Below are positions 56,822-63,999 of a stretch of DNA of 64,000 bases, in pieces. A model generated the notes under the pieces. It did not search any database and was not told the origin of the DNA. It saw only the letters and a program-made list of their open reading frames with translations. Origin of the DNA: a virus; the IMG/VR virus record IMGVR_UViG_3300028384_000991, positions 62,001-126,000 of that record, one strand, 5' to 3'. Within the stretch, counting starts at the first letter, position 1; each line of letters begins with the position of its first letter. The position numbers were made by a program, and so were the translations under genes.

Positions 56822-57582
56822 CCAGGTAGATCAGTATCCTGGGCATCAACTACATATAATTTTTTAGTCTTTACCCATTTAATCCAGCCTGCATAAGTCA
56901 TTTTGTGTAGGCTGGATATTGCCCACTGACGTTTCATTGCAGTTTCGTTCAGTTCCATAGTTCTTGCTACCTGTTTTTCACGTTTGAAAGGAATAACTTG
57001 AACTAAAGGTTCGCCCATCTTAATTGTTGTAGGCTTAATTTCTTTTAACATAATATTGATAGGACTTTGTGGAGCACCTAAATCGTGATCCATTACACCA
57101 GGAACTGCTTCCCAGTTCTTTCCTTCATGATAGTACATAGGTAGATACAGTGTACTCCAACCCTTTTTGTTCCATGTAAACCAAGGATTGTCTAATTTTA
57201 CTGCACCACGAACACTAAACTTTTGTTCCATAAATTTGCCTAACTGTTCTTCAGGGTGGTAAGCATCATTATACATTTCGTCACTGTATCTTGTAATAAT
57301 ATGTTTGCCATCTGGAGTAGGTTCTATGGTAATGTCGCACCAAGCAGGAATAACATAACCCATACTCATATAATCTGTAATACCAGGGCAGGCTCTTACA
57401 GTTTTGTGACTGTCAATGTTATGTTGTTCTTTTTTATAGTATGGTGACATTTCTTTAAACTTATCTGGAAAGAATTTGCCAGCAGGTTCAATCGGTGCAT
57501 ATTTACGTACACCCCAACTTTGACAAGCAAAGTTAATTACTGGTTCTTGTTTTTTGAATAAGTTTTTTATAAAATTAATCAT
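56818..57582 (-). CDS. Conserved phage protein, unknown function
   Basis: This 254-residue protein has patches FACQSWGVRKYAPIEPAGKFFPD, WSTLYLPMYYHEGKNWEAVPGVMDHD and GEPLVQVIPFKREKQVAR. It looks like a compact beta-rich enzyme-like protein, but I know no named function. It overlaps the dCMP deaminase gene by 4 nt, so it may be in the same transcript. Confidence 0.6.
   Translation of the reverse strand: MINFIKNLFKKQEPVINFACQSWGVRKYAPIEPAGKFFPDKFKEMSPYYKKEQHNIDSHKTVRACPGITDYMSMGYVIPAWCDITIEPTPDGKHIITRYSDEMYNDAYHPEEQLGKFMEQKFSVRGAVKLDNPWFTWNKKGWSTLYLPMYYHEGKNWEAVPGVMDHDLGAPQSPINIMLKEIKPTTIKMGEPLVQVIPFKREKQVARTMELNETAMKRQWAISSLHKMTYAGWIKWVKTKKLYVVDAQDTDLPG
56882..56917. repeat. 12-bp inverted repeat near the phoH 3' end
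   Basis: A 12-bp stem with one G-T pair around a 12-nt loop, located 61 bp past the phoH stop and inside the convergent gene. It has no T-run on the plus strand, so it is not a standard terminator, though it could stall or protect the phoH transcript. Confidence 0.5.
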
Positions 57583-57983
57583 ACTTTAGTTACTGTAACA
57601 TTTGACTTCTTTAAAAAATCAATTCCGTCGTTGCTACGATAGTTATCTTTGTAATACACTGTGCTAATGCCACTTTGATATATTAGTTTCGCACAATCAA
57701 TACAAGGACTGTGTGTGCAAAATAGTGTAGCATTATCTCCGCTTTCGTTTGATTTGGCTAATTTTGCAATAGCATTTGATTCAGCGTGTAGTACTTCTGG
57801 CTTTGATTTATTATTTTCATCTTCACAGTCATTATCCCAACCCGAAGGCATACCATTATAGCCAATAGAGATAATGCGATCATCCTTTACAACAATCGCA
57901 CCTACGTTCAAACGTTTTGCATAACTTAACTGTGCAAAACGTTCTGCAACATCCATATATGCATTAATGAACTTAGACTTCAC
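57579..57983 (-). CDS. cd: dCMP deaminase
   Basis: This 134-residue zinc enzyme has the catalytic His66-Ala-Glu68 and Cys94-x2-Cys97 in HSPCIDCAKL. It makes dUMP for thymidylate synthesis and is followed by ThyX in the same operon (11-nt overlap). The N-terminus has RLNVGAIVVKDDRIISIGYNG, typical of the family. Confidence 0.92.
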   Translation of the reverse strand: MKSKFINAYMDVAERFAQLSYAKRLNVGAIVVKDDRIISIGYNGMPSGWDNDCEDENNKSKPEVLHAESNAIAKLAKSNESGDNATLFCTHSPCIDCAKLIYQSGISTVYYKDNYRSNDGIDFLKKSNVTVTKV

Positions 57984-58638
57984 TAACCAGTTCCTCTGCT
58001 AACGGAAAGATTTCTGCGATTACTTTCGCACAGGCGTGAGCAATTTCCATATGCTCTTTTTGTGTACCATTAGCACCACGAAGTTCAATATAGTGTACCC
58101 AACTACGTAGTGTACCGTTCATGTACAATCGTGTTTTAGTAAGTCCTTCTGGCAATACCTTACGTGCTTGTTCTTTAGCAATGCCTTTATCTAACGCCCA
58201 CTTGTACACTTCTTCAGCCATCCATAAAACTCTACGTTGATGTCTGTCCCACTCGCGTGTTAATTCTATATCATCTGTTTCGATTGAATTTTGTCTGTTT
58301 TTTGTATCTTGTAATCGTGCTTCACTTAGTTCAAACATATCACCCATTTCTTCTGGGTTAGCATAACGCTGACTAAACTCTTGAAAACTAAAACTACGGT
58401 GGCGCACAATTTGATGTGCAATATCACGTGTAGTATTAATTTCTAAACAAGCACTAACCATTTCAAGTGGAGACCAATGAGCGTGTTTGATCAAATACTT
58501 GATTAGTTTTTCACTTGTTTCTGAATTCATTTGATTACTTGGATTACTAACTCTTGCACAATAGGCAATAAGTTCTTGACAGTTTTCAAGGTCTGTGCCC
58601 TCTGGTGCTGTTGAATATGAAATTAATTTAACGCTCAT
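57973..58638 (-). CDS. thyX: Flavin-dependent thymidylate synthase (ThyX)
   Basis: This 221-residue ThyX has the flavin/dUMP motif QIVRHRSFSFQEFSQRY (R79-H80-R81-x7-S). It would methylate dUMP using FAD and folate. The length is within the family. It is in an operon with dCMP deaminase, giving a two-step dTTP supply, and overlaps the oxygenase-like gene by 4 nt. Confidence 0.94.
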   Translation of the reverse strand: MSVKLISYSTAPEGTDLENCQELIAYCARVSNPSNQMNSETSEKLIKYLIKHAHWSPLEMVSACLEINTTRDIAHQIVRHRSFSFQEFSQRYANPEEMGDMFELSEARLQDTKNRQNSIETDDIELTREWDRHQRRVLWMAEEVYKWALDKGIAKEQARKVLPEGLTKTRLYMNGTLRSWVHYIELRGANGTQKEHMEIAHACAKVIAEIFPLAEELVSEV

Positions 58639-59204
58639 TCTGTTTCTCCTGGTTTTCTAACTGTAACACTGATGTTACCTGATATTGCAACTCTGTCGTG
58701 ATTGCAATTTTGTATTCCTACTTTATGACTTACATTTCCTGGAAAGATAACCATCAATCCACTAAAAGGTTTTACACTATAATCTGCTGAAGGAAATTCT
58801 AATGGTGCACAATCTTCGCAGGCATTTACATAATATACAAAACTAAATGTAGCGGGCCAATGTGCGTGTTCAATAGTATGATGTCCTTCGTTGTTTTTAT
58901 AAACCATTCCCCAACAATCAACTATATTAAAACGCATCATTTGTGCACCTCGTTGACTTAATCCTTCTACACTGCTTATACATTGCATAATAGCAAAATC
59001 GCAAATACGTTTAAAGTCGTTGTCTTGGTACATTGTAAAGTCGGTCATGTCTGCTTTGACATTACTCATGTGTTTAATTACATCACCGTAACTTCTAATC
59101 TTTTTTTCAAGAATAGGATTAAGCGTTTCACTGTTTGTATATTTCACCATAGTAATATCGCAAGGTTCTTTAGATGTTGCTTGATGTACCTTAAAATAAT
59201 CCAT
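58635..59204 (-). CDS. 2OG-Fe(II) oxygenase-like protein
   Basis: This 189-residue protein has TIEHAHWPATFSFVYYVNACEDCAP (iron-binding His region) and GLMVIFPGNVSHKVGIQNCNHDRVAISG (distal His, then Arg for 2-oxoglutarate). It is the ninth such protein in this window. It overlaps the ThyX gene and shares its start region with the parvulin gene (1 bp). Confidence 0.72.
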   Translation of the reverse strand: MDYFKVHQATSKEPCDITMVKYTNSETLNPILEKKIRSYGDVIKHMSNVKADMTDFTMYQDNDFKRICDFAIMQCISSVEGLSQRGAQMMRFNIVDCWGMVYKNNEGHHTIEHAHWPATFSFVYYVNACEDCAPLEFPSADYSVKPFSGLMVIFPGNVSHKVGIQNCNHDRVAISGNISVTVRKPGETE

Positions 59205-59539
59205 TACCCTGTCCTTAGTAAAACGTGATATCCGTATTCTGTTTTAATTGGAAATGTTAACATTTCATCTTTGTTTATTTGACTTATAGGCTTCGCAATC
59301 TCATATTCCATATCGCCTGGATAATCAAACCATCCTAAGTCCCCGCCGTTCTTTGCACTTATTCTACAAGCACTGTGTTCTTTTGCGGCCTGTTCAAATG
59401 TAAGTAGTCCTTCTATAATATCTTGAATAATAAATCCTGCTTCTTGTTCTGCCGCAGGTTCTGGACGATTACTTGTTTGTGCTGTTGCGCCTTGATGGCT
59501 AATTAAAATATGACTTGCTCTAAGTCTTTGAGGTTTCAT
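59204..59539 (-). CDS. Parvulin-type peptidyl-prolyl isomerase
   Basis: The start at 59539 is preceded by GGGAG (111 residues). It has the parvulin core: [12 protein letters not shown], a helix [23 protein letters not shown], and [12 protein letters not shown] with the active-site aromatic/His pattern. It lacks a signal peptide, so it is cytoplasmic. It starts inside the ferredoxin gene (20-nt overlap). It may help fold virion or host proteins. Confidence 0.86.
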   Translation of the reverse strand: MKPQRLRASHILISHQGATAQTSNRPEPAAEQEAGFIIQDIIEGLLTFEQAAKEHSACRISAKNGGDLGWFDYPGDMEYEIAKPISQINKDEMLTFPIKTEYGYHVLLRTG

Positions 59540-59882
59540 TTTTGCTCCCACCTGGTTTTTCAGAAAAGAATCTTTCAAACTTGTTAGGTTCAAGTGCGTA
59601 TTCTTCTGCATCGGAAGGAACATCTTCTGGACGTTTCTCAGTAATGTTTGGCCACTTCGCTGAGTATTCTTCGTTGATATACAACCATTTATCTGCACCT
59701 TCTACATTGTCTGGAATAATAGCATCTACAGGACATTCAGGTTCACAAACACCGCAGTCAATACATTCATTAGGATTGATTACAAGCATATTTTCACCTT
59801 CGTAGAAACAGTCTACTGGGCATACATCTACACAATCCATGTGCTTACATTTAATACAGTTGTCGTTTACAAGATATGTCAT
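59520..59882 (-). CDS. fdxA: 7Fe bacterial ferredoxin (FdxA-like)
   Basis: This 120-residue protein is close to alphaproteobacterial Fdx[21 protein letters not shown] at 5-24 and the second cluster [16 protein letters not shown] at 40-55. This gives one 3Fe-4S and one 4Fe-4S cluster. It provides low-potential electrons. A phage with many radical SAM and oxygenase genes may use it as their donor (inference). It lies between the clamp loader and parvulin genes. Confidence 0.9.
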   Translation of the reverse strand: MTYLVNDNCIKCKHMDCVDVCPVDCFYEGENMLVINPNECIDCGVCEPECPVDAIIPDNVEGADKWLYINEEYSAKWPNITEKRPEDVPSDAEEYALEPNKFERFFSEKPGGSKNETSKT

Positions 59883-59890
59883 ACAAATAA

Positions 59891-60808
59891 TTATCCGTCT
59901 GTTAGACGTGCTAAACGAATCATGGTTGCGGCTAAATTAATCTCTGGATCTGCAACAAGTGTGTGATCTACAAGACCTTGTTTAATAATAAGAATAGCAT
60001 CATCTTCTTTGTCACCAAACAATGTAATATTGTCATACAACCATTTGAAAATATCTTCTACTTCATCTGGACGTACTTGACTACATACAAGTTTTCTTGC
60101 TTGATTAATTTTGCCTGCTTTGAATAGTTCGACCATTTCAAGTTTGTAGTCTGCTTCGCCTGTGTCACCTTCTTGTGGCTTTTGCAGTGTGCCATCTACA
60201 CTATTCATTTGTACCATATTGATACACTTACGCAAGTCTGGATATGTTGCTTTTACATAAGTGTCAAGTGTATCTAAGTCAGGTTGTACACCTTCTGTAA
60301 TAAGGATCTCTGCAACACGGGCAGTAAACTCTGTTTGATCAATACGTTCAATATGAAACCCTTGACAACGTGAATGTAGTGCAGGAATAATTCTGTTTGG
60401 ATAGTTACAGGTTAAAATAAATCTACTTGTAGTATGATATTCTTCCATTACACCACGCAGTGCCGCCTGTGCGTTCGGCGATAGATAATCTGCCTCATCA
60501 AGCAATACAACTTTAAACTCTCCAAATGGAATCATTTGTACAAAGTTAATAATTTTATCTCTAACATCATCAACTGAGTTTGTACGACTTGCGTTAATTT
60601 CTAAAATATCTAAATCATTAATTTCAAGTTCATTAAATAAAATTTTAGCAAGTGTTGTTTTACCAATACCTGCGTTACCTGAAAATAACAAATGTGGAAT
60701 AGTGCCTTCTTTGATCCATTGTTGCACTTGTTTTCTTTGATGTTCATCTCTGAACACATAACCGTCTACTGTTTTAGGACGATACTTTTCTACCCATAGT
60801 TCCTTCAT
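59891..60808 (-). CDS. 44: Clamp-loader ATPase subunit (gp44)
   Basis: This 305-residue AAA+ protein has the RFC-type motifs: Walker A GNAGIGKT (44-51), Walker [24 protein letters not shown] and the Ser-Arg-Cys motif HSRCQGF. T4 gp44 is 319 residues. It would load the gp45 clamp. No gp62 partner is adjacent, unlike T4. It shares its first bases with the upstream cytidylyltransferase (ATGA overlap). Confidence 0.92.
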   Translation of the reverse strand: MKELWVEKYRPKTVDGYVFRDEHQRKQVQQWIKEGTIPHLLFSGNAGIGKTTLAKILFNELEINDLDILEINASRTNSVDDVRDKIINFVQMIPFGEFKVVLLDEADYLSPNAQAALRGVMEEYHTTSRFILTCNYPNRIIPALHSRCQGFHIERIDQTEFTARVAEILITEGVQPDLDTLDTYVKATYPDLRKCINMVQMNSVDGTLQKPQEGDTGEADYKLEMVELFKAGKINQARKLVCSQVRPDEVEDIFKWLYDNITLFGDKEDDAILIIKQGLVDHTLVADPEINLAATMIRLARLTDG

Positions 60809-61218
60809 TTACCTGCCTCTACTATTCGTTGTCTCAAATTAGTACTACTAAATGAGTGTTGCCTTTTATTATAATATATTTCTATGCCTTTGTCAACACA
60901 AATCTGCTTACCTGTAAAGTCTTTTGATTTGTATTCTTCGCCAATAAAGCGTTTGTGGATAGTATATGTTAGTAATATATCTTCCAAATCTTTTTCAGTT
61001 GAATATGGAATGATTTCGTCAATATACTTACAACCTGCTAATTGAACATAACGTTCAAATACACTTTGTATAGGTTTGTTCTTATCTGGTCTATCTATCG
61101 TAGGATCAGTTTGTAGTCCTACAATTAAATGGTTGCACTGATCAGATGCTTCTTTGAGCATCGCAACGTGACCTGTATGAAATAGATCAAATGTACTGAA
61201 TGTAATACCGACTGTCAT
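60805..61218 (-). CDS. Cytidylyltransferase (TagD-like), leaderless
   Basis: This 137-residue nucleotidyltransferase has TFDLFHTGHVAML (H-x-G-H) and RQHSFSSTNLRQRIVE (signature for CTP-binding Arg). It might make a CDP-activated polyol or alcohol. The ATG at 61218 is chosen because the -10 box lies exactly six bases upstream. The downstream gene is gp44. Confidence 0.85.
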   Translation of the reverse strand: MTVGITFSTFDLFHTGHVAMLKEASDQCNHLIVGLQTDPTIDRPDKNKPIQSVFERYVQLAGCKYIDEIIPYSTEKDLEDILLTYTIHKRFIGEEYKSKDFTGKQICVDKGIEIYYNKRQHSFSSTNLRQRIVEAGK

Positions 61219-61224
61219 AGTGTT

Positions 61225-61252
61225 ATTATACACTAAATTGTAATAAAGTCAA
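61225..61252 (-). promoter_or_regulatory. Sigma70-type early promoter, start at ATG
   Basis: Minus strand TTGACT (61247-61252), a 16-nt spacer and TATAAT (61225-61230). The A of the ATG at 61218 lies 7 nt downstream, so the transcript would be leaderless. Confidence 0.78.
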
Positions 61253-61257
61253 GTATT

Positions 61258-61578
61258 TTATAGGTCGCCTTCTTTTCTATTTTCCGAAAAGTGTACGTCA
61301 AATTCGCCACCTGGATATCTTGCTTTAAGTTTATTAACGTTTTCTTCTACGACTTCATTAGGGTCAATGCCCAATGCTCGGCAACTATTAATCCAATACC
61401 ACATAATATCGCCAAGTTCTCGTTTAGCATGAAACTTAGTTAGTAGTAGTGCAATGTTAACACCACTTTCTTTTTCTAATTCAATCATAGTGTTGTTTAA
61501 CACCATAGTTGAGTTTGATTCTAAACTTGTTACTTCTTGTACAAAATCTTTGTACTTATTAAGATCTACGTTTGACAA
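61258..61578 (-). CDS. MazG-like nucleotide pyrophosphohydrolase
   Basis: This 106-residue protein has an all-helical MazG pattern: MIELEKESGVN...FHAKRELGDIMWYWINSC and KARYPGGEFDVHFSENRKEGD. MazG enzymes hydrolyse (d)NTPs or ppGpp-like alarmones. The Glu-rich first helix is shorter than in MazG. The start is TTG at 61578 with AGAGG upstream. Confidence 0.8.
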   Translation of the reverse strand: MSNVDLNKYKDFVQEVTSLESNSTMVLNNTMIELEKESGVNIALLLTKFHAKRELGDIMWYWINSCRALGIDPNEVVEENVNKLKARYPGGEFDVHFSENRKEGDL

Positions 61579-61590
61579 TTTTACCTCTTC

Positions 61591-61995
61591 TTAGTTTACA
61601 AAATCTTCTGGACGATGGCTTTCACCGCTTAGGTCAATAGCATCACCATAGTATGCAAGATCGCTTGGTGGTTCGTCTGCTACGCCTATTACACCTGAAG
61701 CGTCTACTGTTCGAAGAACCTTTTGCTCTCCATTTTCATCTTCAACTGTAAATCCTCTTGACCAACGACCGTGTTCAATTAGAATCCAATCTCCGACTTC
61801 ATAATCATCTGTGTTCTCATGTCCAATGGACACAATCTTTGCCCAACGAGGCTTAATGCCGTGCTGTTGTCCGTCATCACTTGGAAGAATAATTCCTCCC
61901 TTTGACATAACTTCACCGAACTCCATGTCCGACACCATTAATCTATCGTGTAAAGGTTTTACTGTACCTTTAATAGCATTTAGATTGATTGCCAT
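61591..61995 (-). CDS. GroES-like co-chaperonin (gp31-like)
   Basis: This 134-residue protein begins like GroES: KPLHDRLMVSDMEFGEVMSKGGIILPSDDGQQ and a strand RWAKIVSIGHEN, but is longer, with a C-terminal extension (VDASGVIGVADEPPSDLAYYG). T4 gp31 replaces GroES on GroEL for folding the capsid protein gp23. By position and length this is a gp31-type protein. It starts 1 bp after the 128-residue gene ends. Confidence 0.82.
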   Translation of the reverse strand: MAINLNAIKGTVKPLHDRLMVSDMEFGEVMSKGGIILPSDDGQQHGIKPRWAKIVSIGHENTDDYEVGDWILIEHGRWSRGFTVEDENGEQKVLRTVDASGVIGVADEPPSDLAYYGDAIDLSGESHRPEDFVN

Positions 61996-62382
61996 TTACT
62001 CACCTTTTTGTACAAAATTGCCGTCTTCGTCTTCAACCCAATCGTCTTCCGATACTTCTTTGATTTCTGCTTCTTGAACTTTTTGTTTTGCAGTTTTCTT
62101 CGGAGCCGGAGTTTCTTCAACTACTGCTGTTTCTGGTGCAGATTTTTTTGATGTAGGAAGTTCATCTTCAACTCTTTCAGGATTATCCCTGTAATAGTCT
62201 GCAAGAACATCTTCACGTTTACGAATAATTTTACCACCTGGGCCTAATTCATCGCCACGTGCATTTACACGAGCATTTCCAACCGCAGGAGTAAGTTCGT
62301 TCTTTTGGCGTAAAAGATCCATATCAACTGCTTTACCTTGCATTGTTTTATAAACTTTACGACCTGTTTGTTTTACTGCCAT
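61996..62382 (-). CDS. Conserved T4-like marine phage protein
   Basis: The start at 62382 is set by TAGGAGAAT and by a late promoter 23 bp upstream (128 residues). The N-terminus is strikingly conserved-looking: KQTGRKVYKTMQGKAVDMD; ELTPAVGNARVNARGDELGP. The C-terminal half is a Lys/Glu/Pro-rich tail. It is probably a virion component or assembly factor; no named function. Confidence 0.66.
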   Translation of the reverse strand: MAVKQTGRKVYKTMQGKAVDMDLLRQKNELTPAVGNARVNARGDELGPGGKIIRKREDVLADYYRDNPERVEDELPTSKKSAPETAVVEETPAPKKTAKQKVQEAEIKEVSEDDWVEDEDGNFVQKGE

Positions 62383-62404
62383 AGTTATTCTCCTATTATG
62401 TGAG

Positions 62405-62412
62405 TATTTATC
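62405..62412 (-). promoter_or_regulatory. T4-like late promoter
   Basis: GATAAATA (then C) on the minus strand, at the stop codon of the DnaE-like gene and 23 bp before the start of the 128-residue gene. Confidence 0.72.
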
Positions 62413-62929
62413 TAAGGAACTCACGCCAATCCAGGTCAAACTGAATTGGATTAATTCTGTGTACCCCAATCAAAAATAATACAAAACTTGATACACTTGA
62501 TCCTCTACCTACTCCCCAAAGTATGTTATTTTCACGCATATAGTCAACCAAGTAAACCATATAGCGTAACAAGTTCAACATATCTCTTTTTTCAAATTCA
62601 ATGTATTCTTCGTCTAATCTTTTTACTTGTTCTTCGTTAGTACATTTTGATTCTAAAAAACTATACACATCTAAGTTTTTATATGCTTCTGGCATAAACC
62701 ATTCGCTTTGACAAACATTATCAAATTGTGTTTTATCAACATCAATGGGGATATATTGTTTTAATGCTTGTGTACCAAATTCTTCTGCGTGTTTGTTGAA
62801 CTGTTTAATTTCATCATTCGGATCGCACAGAACTACATGACACTTATCAATATGTCCTGTATAGATCATATCAATCAGGTTCTTATTAGAAAAGATGGGT
62901 ATACCGTTAGAATCTGTTTTTAAAAGCAT
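62408..62929 (-). CDS. DNA polymerase III alpha (DnaE)-like fragment, leaderless
   Basis: This 173-residue protein has a C-terminal NNILWGVGRGSSVSSFVLFL (139-155) then HRINPIQFDLDWREFL, which match the DnaE palm segment (G-P-G-R-G-S... and I-D-P-x-x-Y-D-L-L-F-E-R-F-L). The polymerase, PHP and finger domains are absent, so it cannot be a polymerase on its own. It may be a DNA- or nucleotide-binding remnant with a new role. The A of its ATG lies 7 nt from a TAAAAT -10 box. Confidence 0.6.
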   Translation of the reverse strand: MLLKTDSNGIPIFSNKNLIDMIYTGHIDKCHVVLCDPNDEIKQFNKHAEEFGTQALKQYIPIDVDKTQFDNVCQSEWFMPEAYKNLDVYSFLESKCTNEEQVKRLDEEYIEFEKRDMLNLLRYMVYLVDYMRENNILWGVGRGSSVSSFVLFLIGVHRINPIQFDLDWREFLR

Positions 62930-62935
62930 AAGTGT

Positions 62936-62964
62936 ATTTTAACTTACGTTAATTAAATTGTCAA
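62936..62964 (-). promoter_or_regulatory. Sigma70-type early promoter, start at ATG
   Basis: Minus strand TTGACA (62959-62964), a 17-nt spacer and TAAAAT (62936-62941). The A of the ATG at 62929 is the expected +1. Confidence 0.68.
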
Positions 62965-63163
62965 GATCTTTATCTTGATTCTTTGCCATTTCTTTGGCAT
63001 ATCGGCTACGAAGTTCCAATCTGTACATTTCGATTAGTGTAGCCATTTGATGTTTGACTTCTGGATTGCGAGTCATATAAAACTTTTTGGAAAGATCGTT
63101 TAACTTCTCTTCAATCTGTGGTGTTGTATATTGTTCTAAATTATCTTCAAGTGGATGTAACAT
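62939..63163 (-). CDS. Small conserved helical phage protein
   Basis: This 74-residue protein is predicted to be almost wholly helical (TPQIEEKLNDLSKKFYMTRN; MATLIEMYRLELRSRYAKEM). It overlaps the end of the structural gene by one base. The end of this gene contains the -35 of the next promoter. Confidence 0.6.
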   Translation of the reverse strand: MLHPLEDNLEQYTTPQIEEKLNDLSKKFYMTRNPEVKHQMATLIEMYRLELRSRYAKEMAKNQDKDLDNLINVS

Positions 63164-63765
63164 TAGTAAAACTTGCCAATATAATCTACAAAGATGGACG
63201 AACCCTGATTGTAGGTCATAAAGTCAATAACTACTGGATTTGAATCACTGTCAATTGTTACGTTGTTTGTGAACACATAAGGATCACCTTCTGTACCTGC
63301 GCCAGTTTTGTTTGGCCAACGTGCATTGAACTTTAATGAACTACCTGCTTCTGTTCCGATAGTTAAAATTCTATCTTCACCATCGTTGATTAGAATTAAT
63401 CTAACTTTACCAACCTTACCTGATTCTGGCCAATCTGTAGTAGTTAGAGTAATATCACCTCCTACTGTGAATGTTTGTACAGGGCCAAGTGTAAAGTTAA
63501 CGTCTTGAGAAGAACTTAAAGTACCACCAGCATTTAATTCTTCAGAAACATTTACAATATTTGCATTTGTAATATTGTTTCCTAAGAAGTTATTTGCTTC
63601 ATTTTTCTTAGCAGTATTATCCTGTAAATCCTCAATTTCGCTCTTTGTTGCTACAAAGTTGTTTTTAATAATACCAAAATTATCTCTAAATCCTTGAGAA
63701 TCGTTATCCTGTCCTGCGATAGGATATTCCGAATTAATACTTACGTCATCAATGTTACTTGCCAT
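63163..63765 (-). CDS. Virion/fibre-type structural protein
   Basis: This 200-residue protein has the opening ISINSEYPIAGQDNDSQGFR-like pattern (DVSINSEYPIAGQDNDSQGF), common in marine T4-like fibre/baseplate-associated proteins, then a coiled stretch and a Thr/Asp/Gly-rich beta C-terminus (FTVGGDITLTTTDWPESGK). It is headed by a late promoter 19 bp upstream. Confidence 0.68.
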   Translation of the reverse strand: MASNIDDVSINSEYPIAGQDNDSQGFRDNFGIIKNNFVATKSEIEDLQDNTAKKNEANNFLGNNITNANIVNVSEELNAGGTLSSSQDVNFTLGPVQTFTVGGDITLTTTDWPESGKVGKVRLILINDGEDRILTIGTEAGSSLKFNARWPNKTGAGTEGDPYVFTNNVTIDSDSNPVVIDFMTYNQGSSIFVDYIGKFY

Positions 63766-63783
63766 TTTATGTCCTCTCTACTT

Positions 63784-63791
63784 TATTTATC
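63784..63791 (-). promoter_or_regulatory. T4-like late promoter
   Basis: GATAAATA on the minus strand, 19 bp before the ATG at 63765, with GAGAGGAC as the ribosome site in between. Confidence 0.72.
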
Positions 63792-63795
63792 TGCT

Positions 63796-63999
63796 TTATA
63801 TGTTGTACTCATAGTTTCCGAATAGAATATACTGTTCTTCACTTTTTCCGGTTGTACTATCAATTATGTATCTATCAATGTCAAAATCAATGGTGTTAAA
63901 ATCAAAATCTTGATTTTTAATGTTCAACAATATTTGATCAGCATTTCCTTCTTTGCAATACGCAATAGGTATTGCAGTAATATAGCCTAATTCTTGTAT
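63796..63999 (-). CDS. Phage protein, 3' end only (5' cut by window edge)
   Basis: Sixty-seven codons remain open to the right edge and end in TAA (63796-63798) directly before the late promoter of the structural gene. The fragment is acidic and beta-like (LNIKNQDFDFNTIDFDIDRYIIDSTTG; YILFGNYEYN), reminiscent of T4-like virion proteins. No family is assigned. Confidence 0.55.
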   Translation of the reverse strand: MQELGYITAIPIAYCKEGNADQILLNIKNQDFDFNTIDFDIDRYIIDSTTGKSEEQYILFGNYEYNI

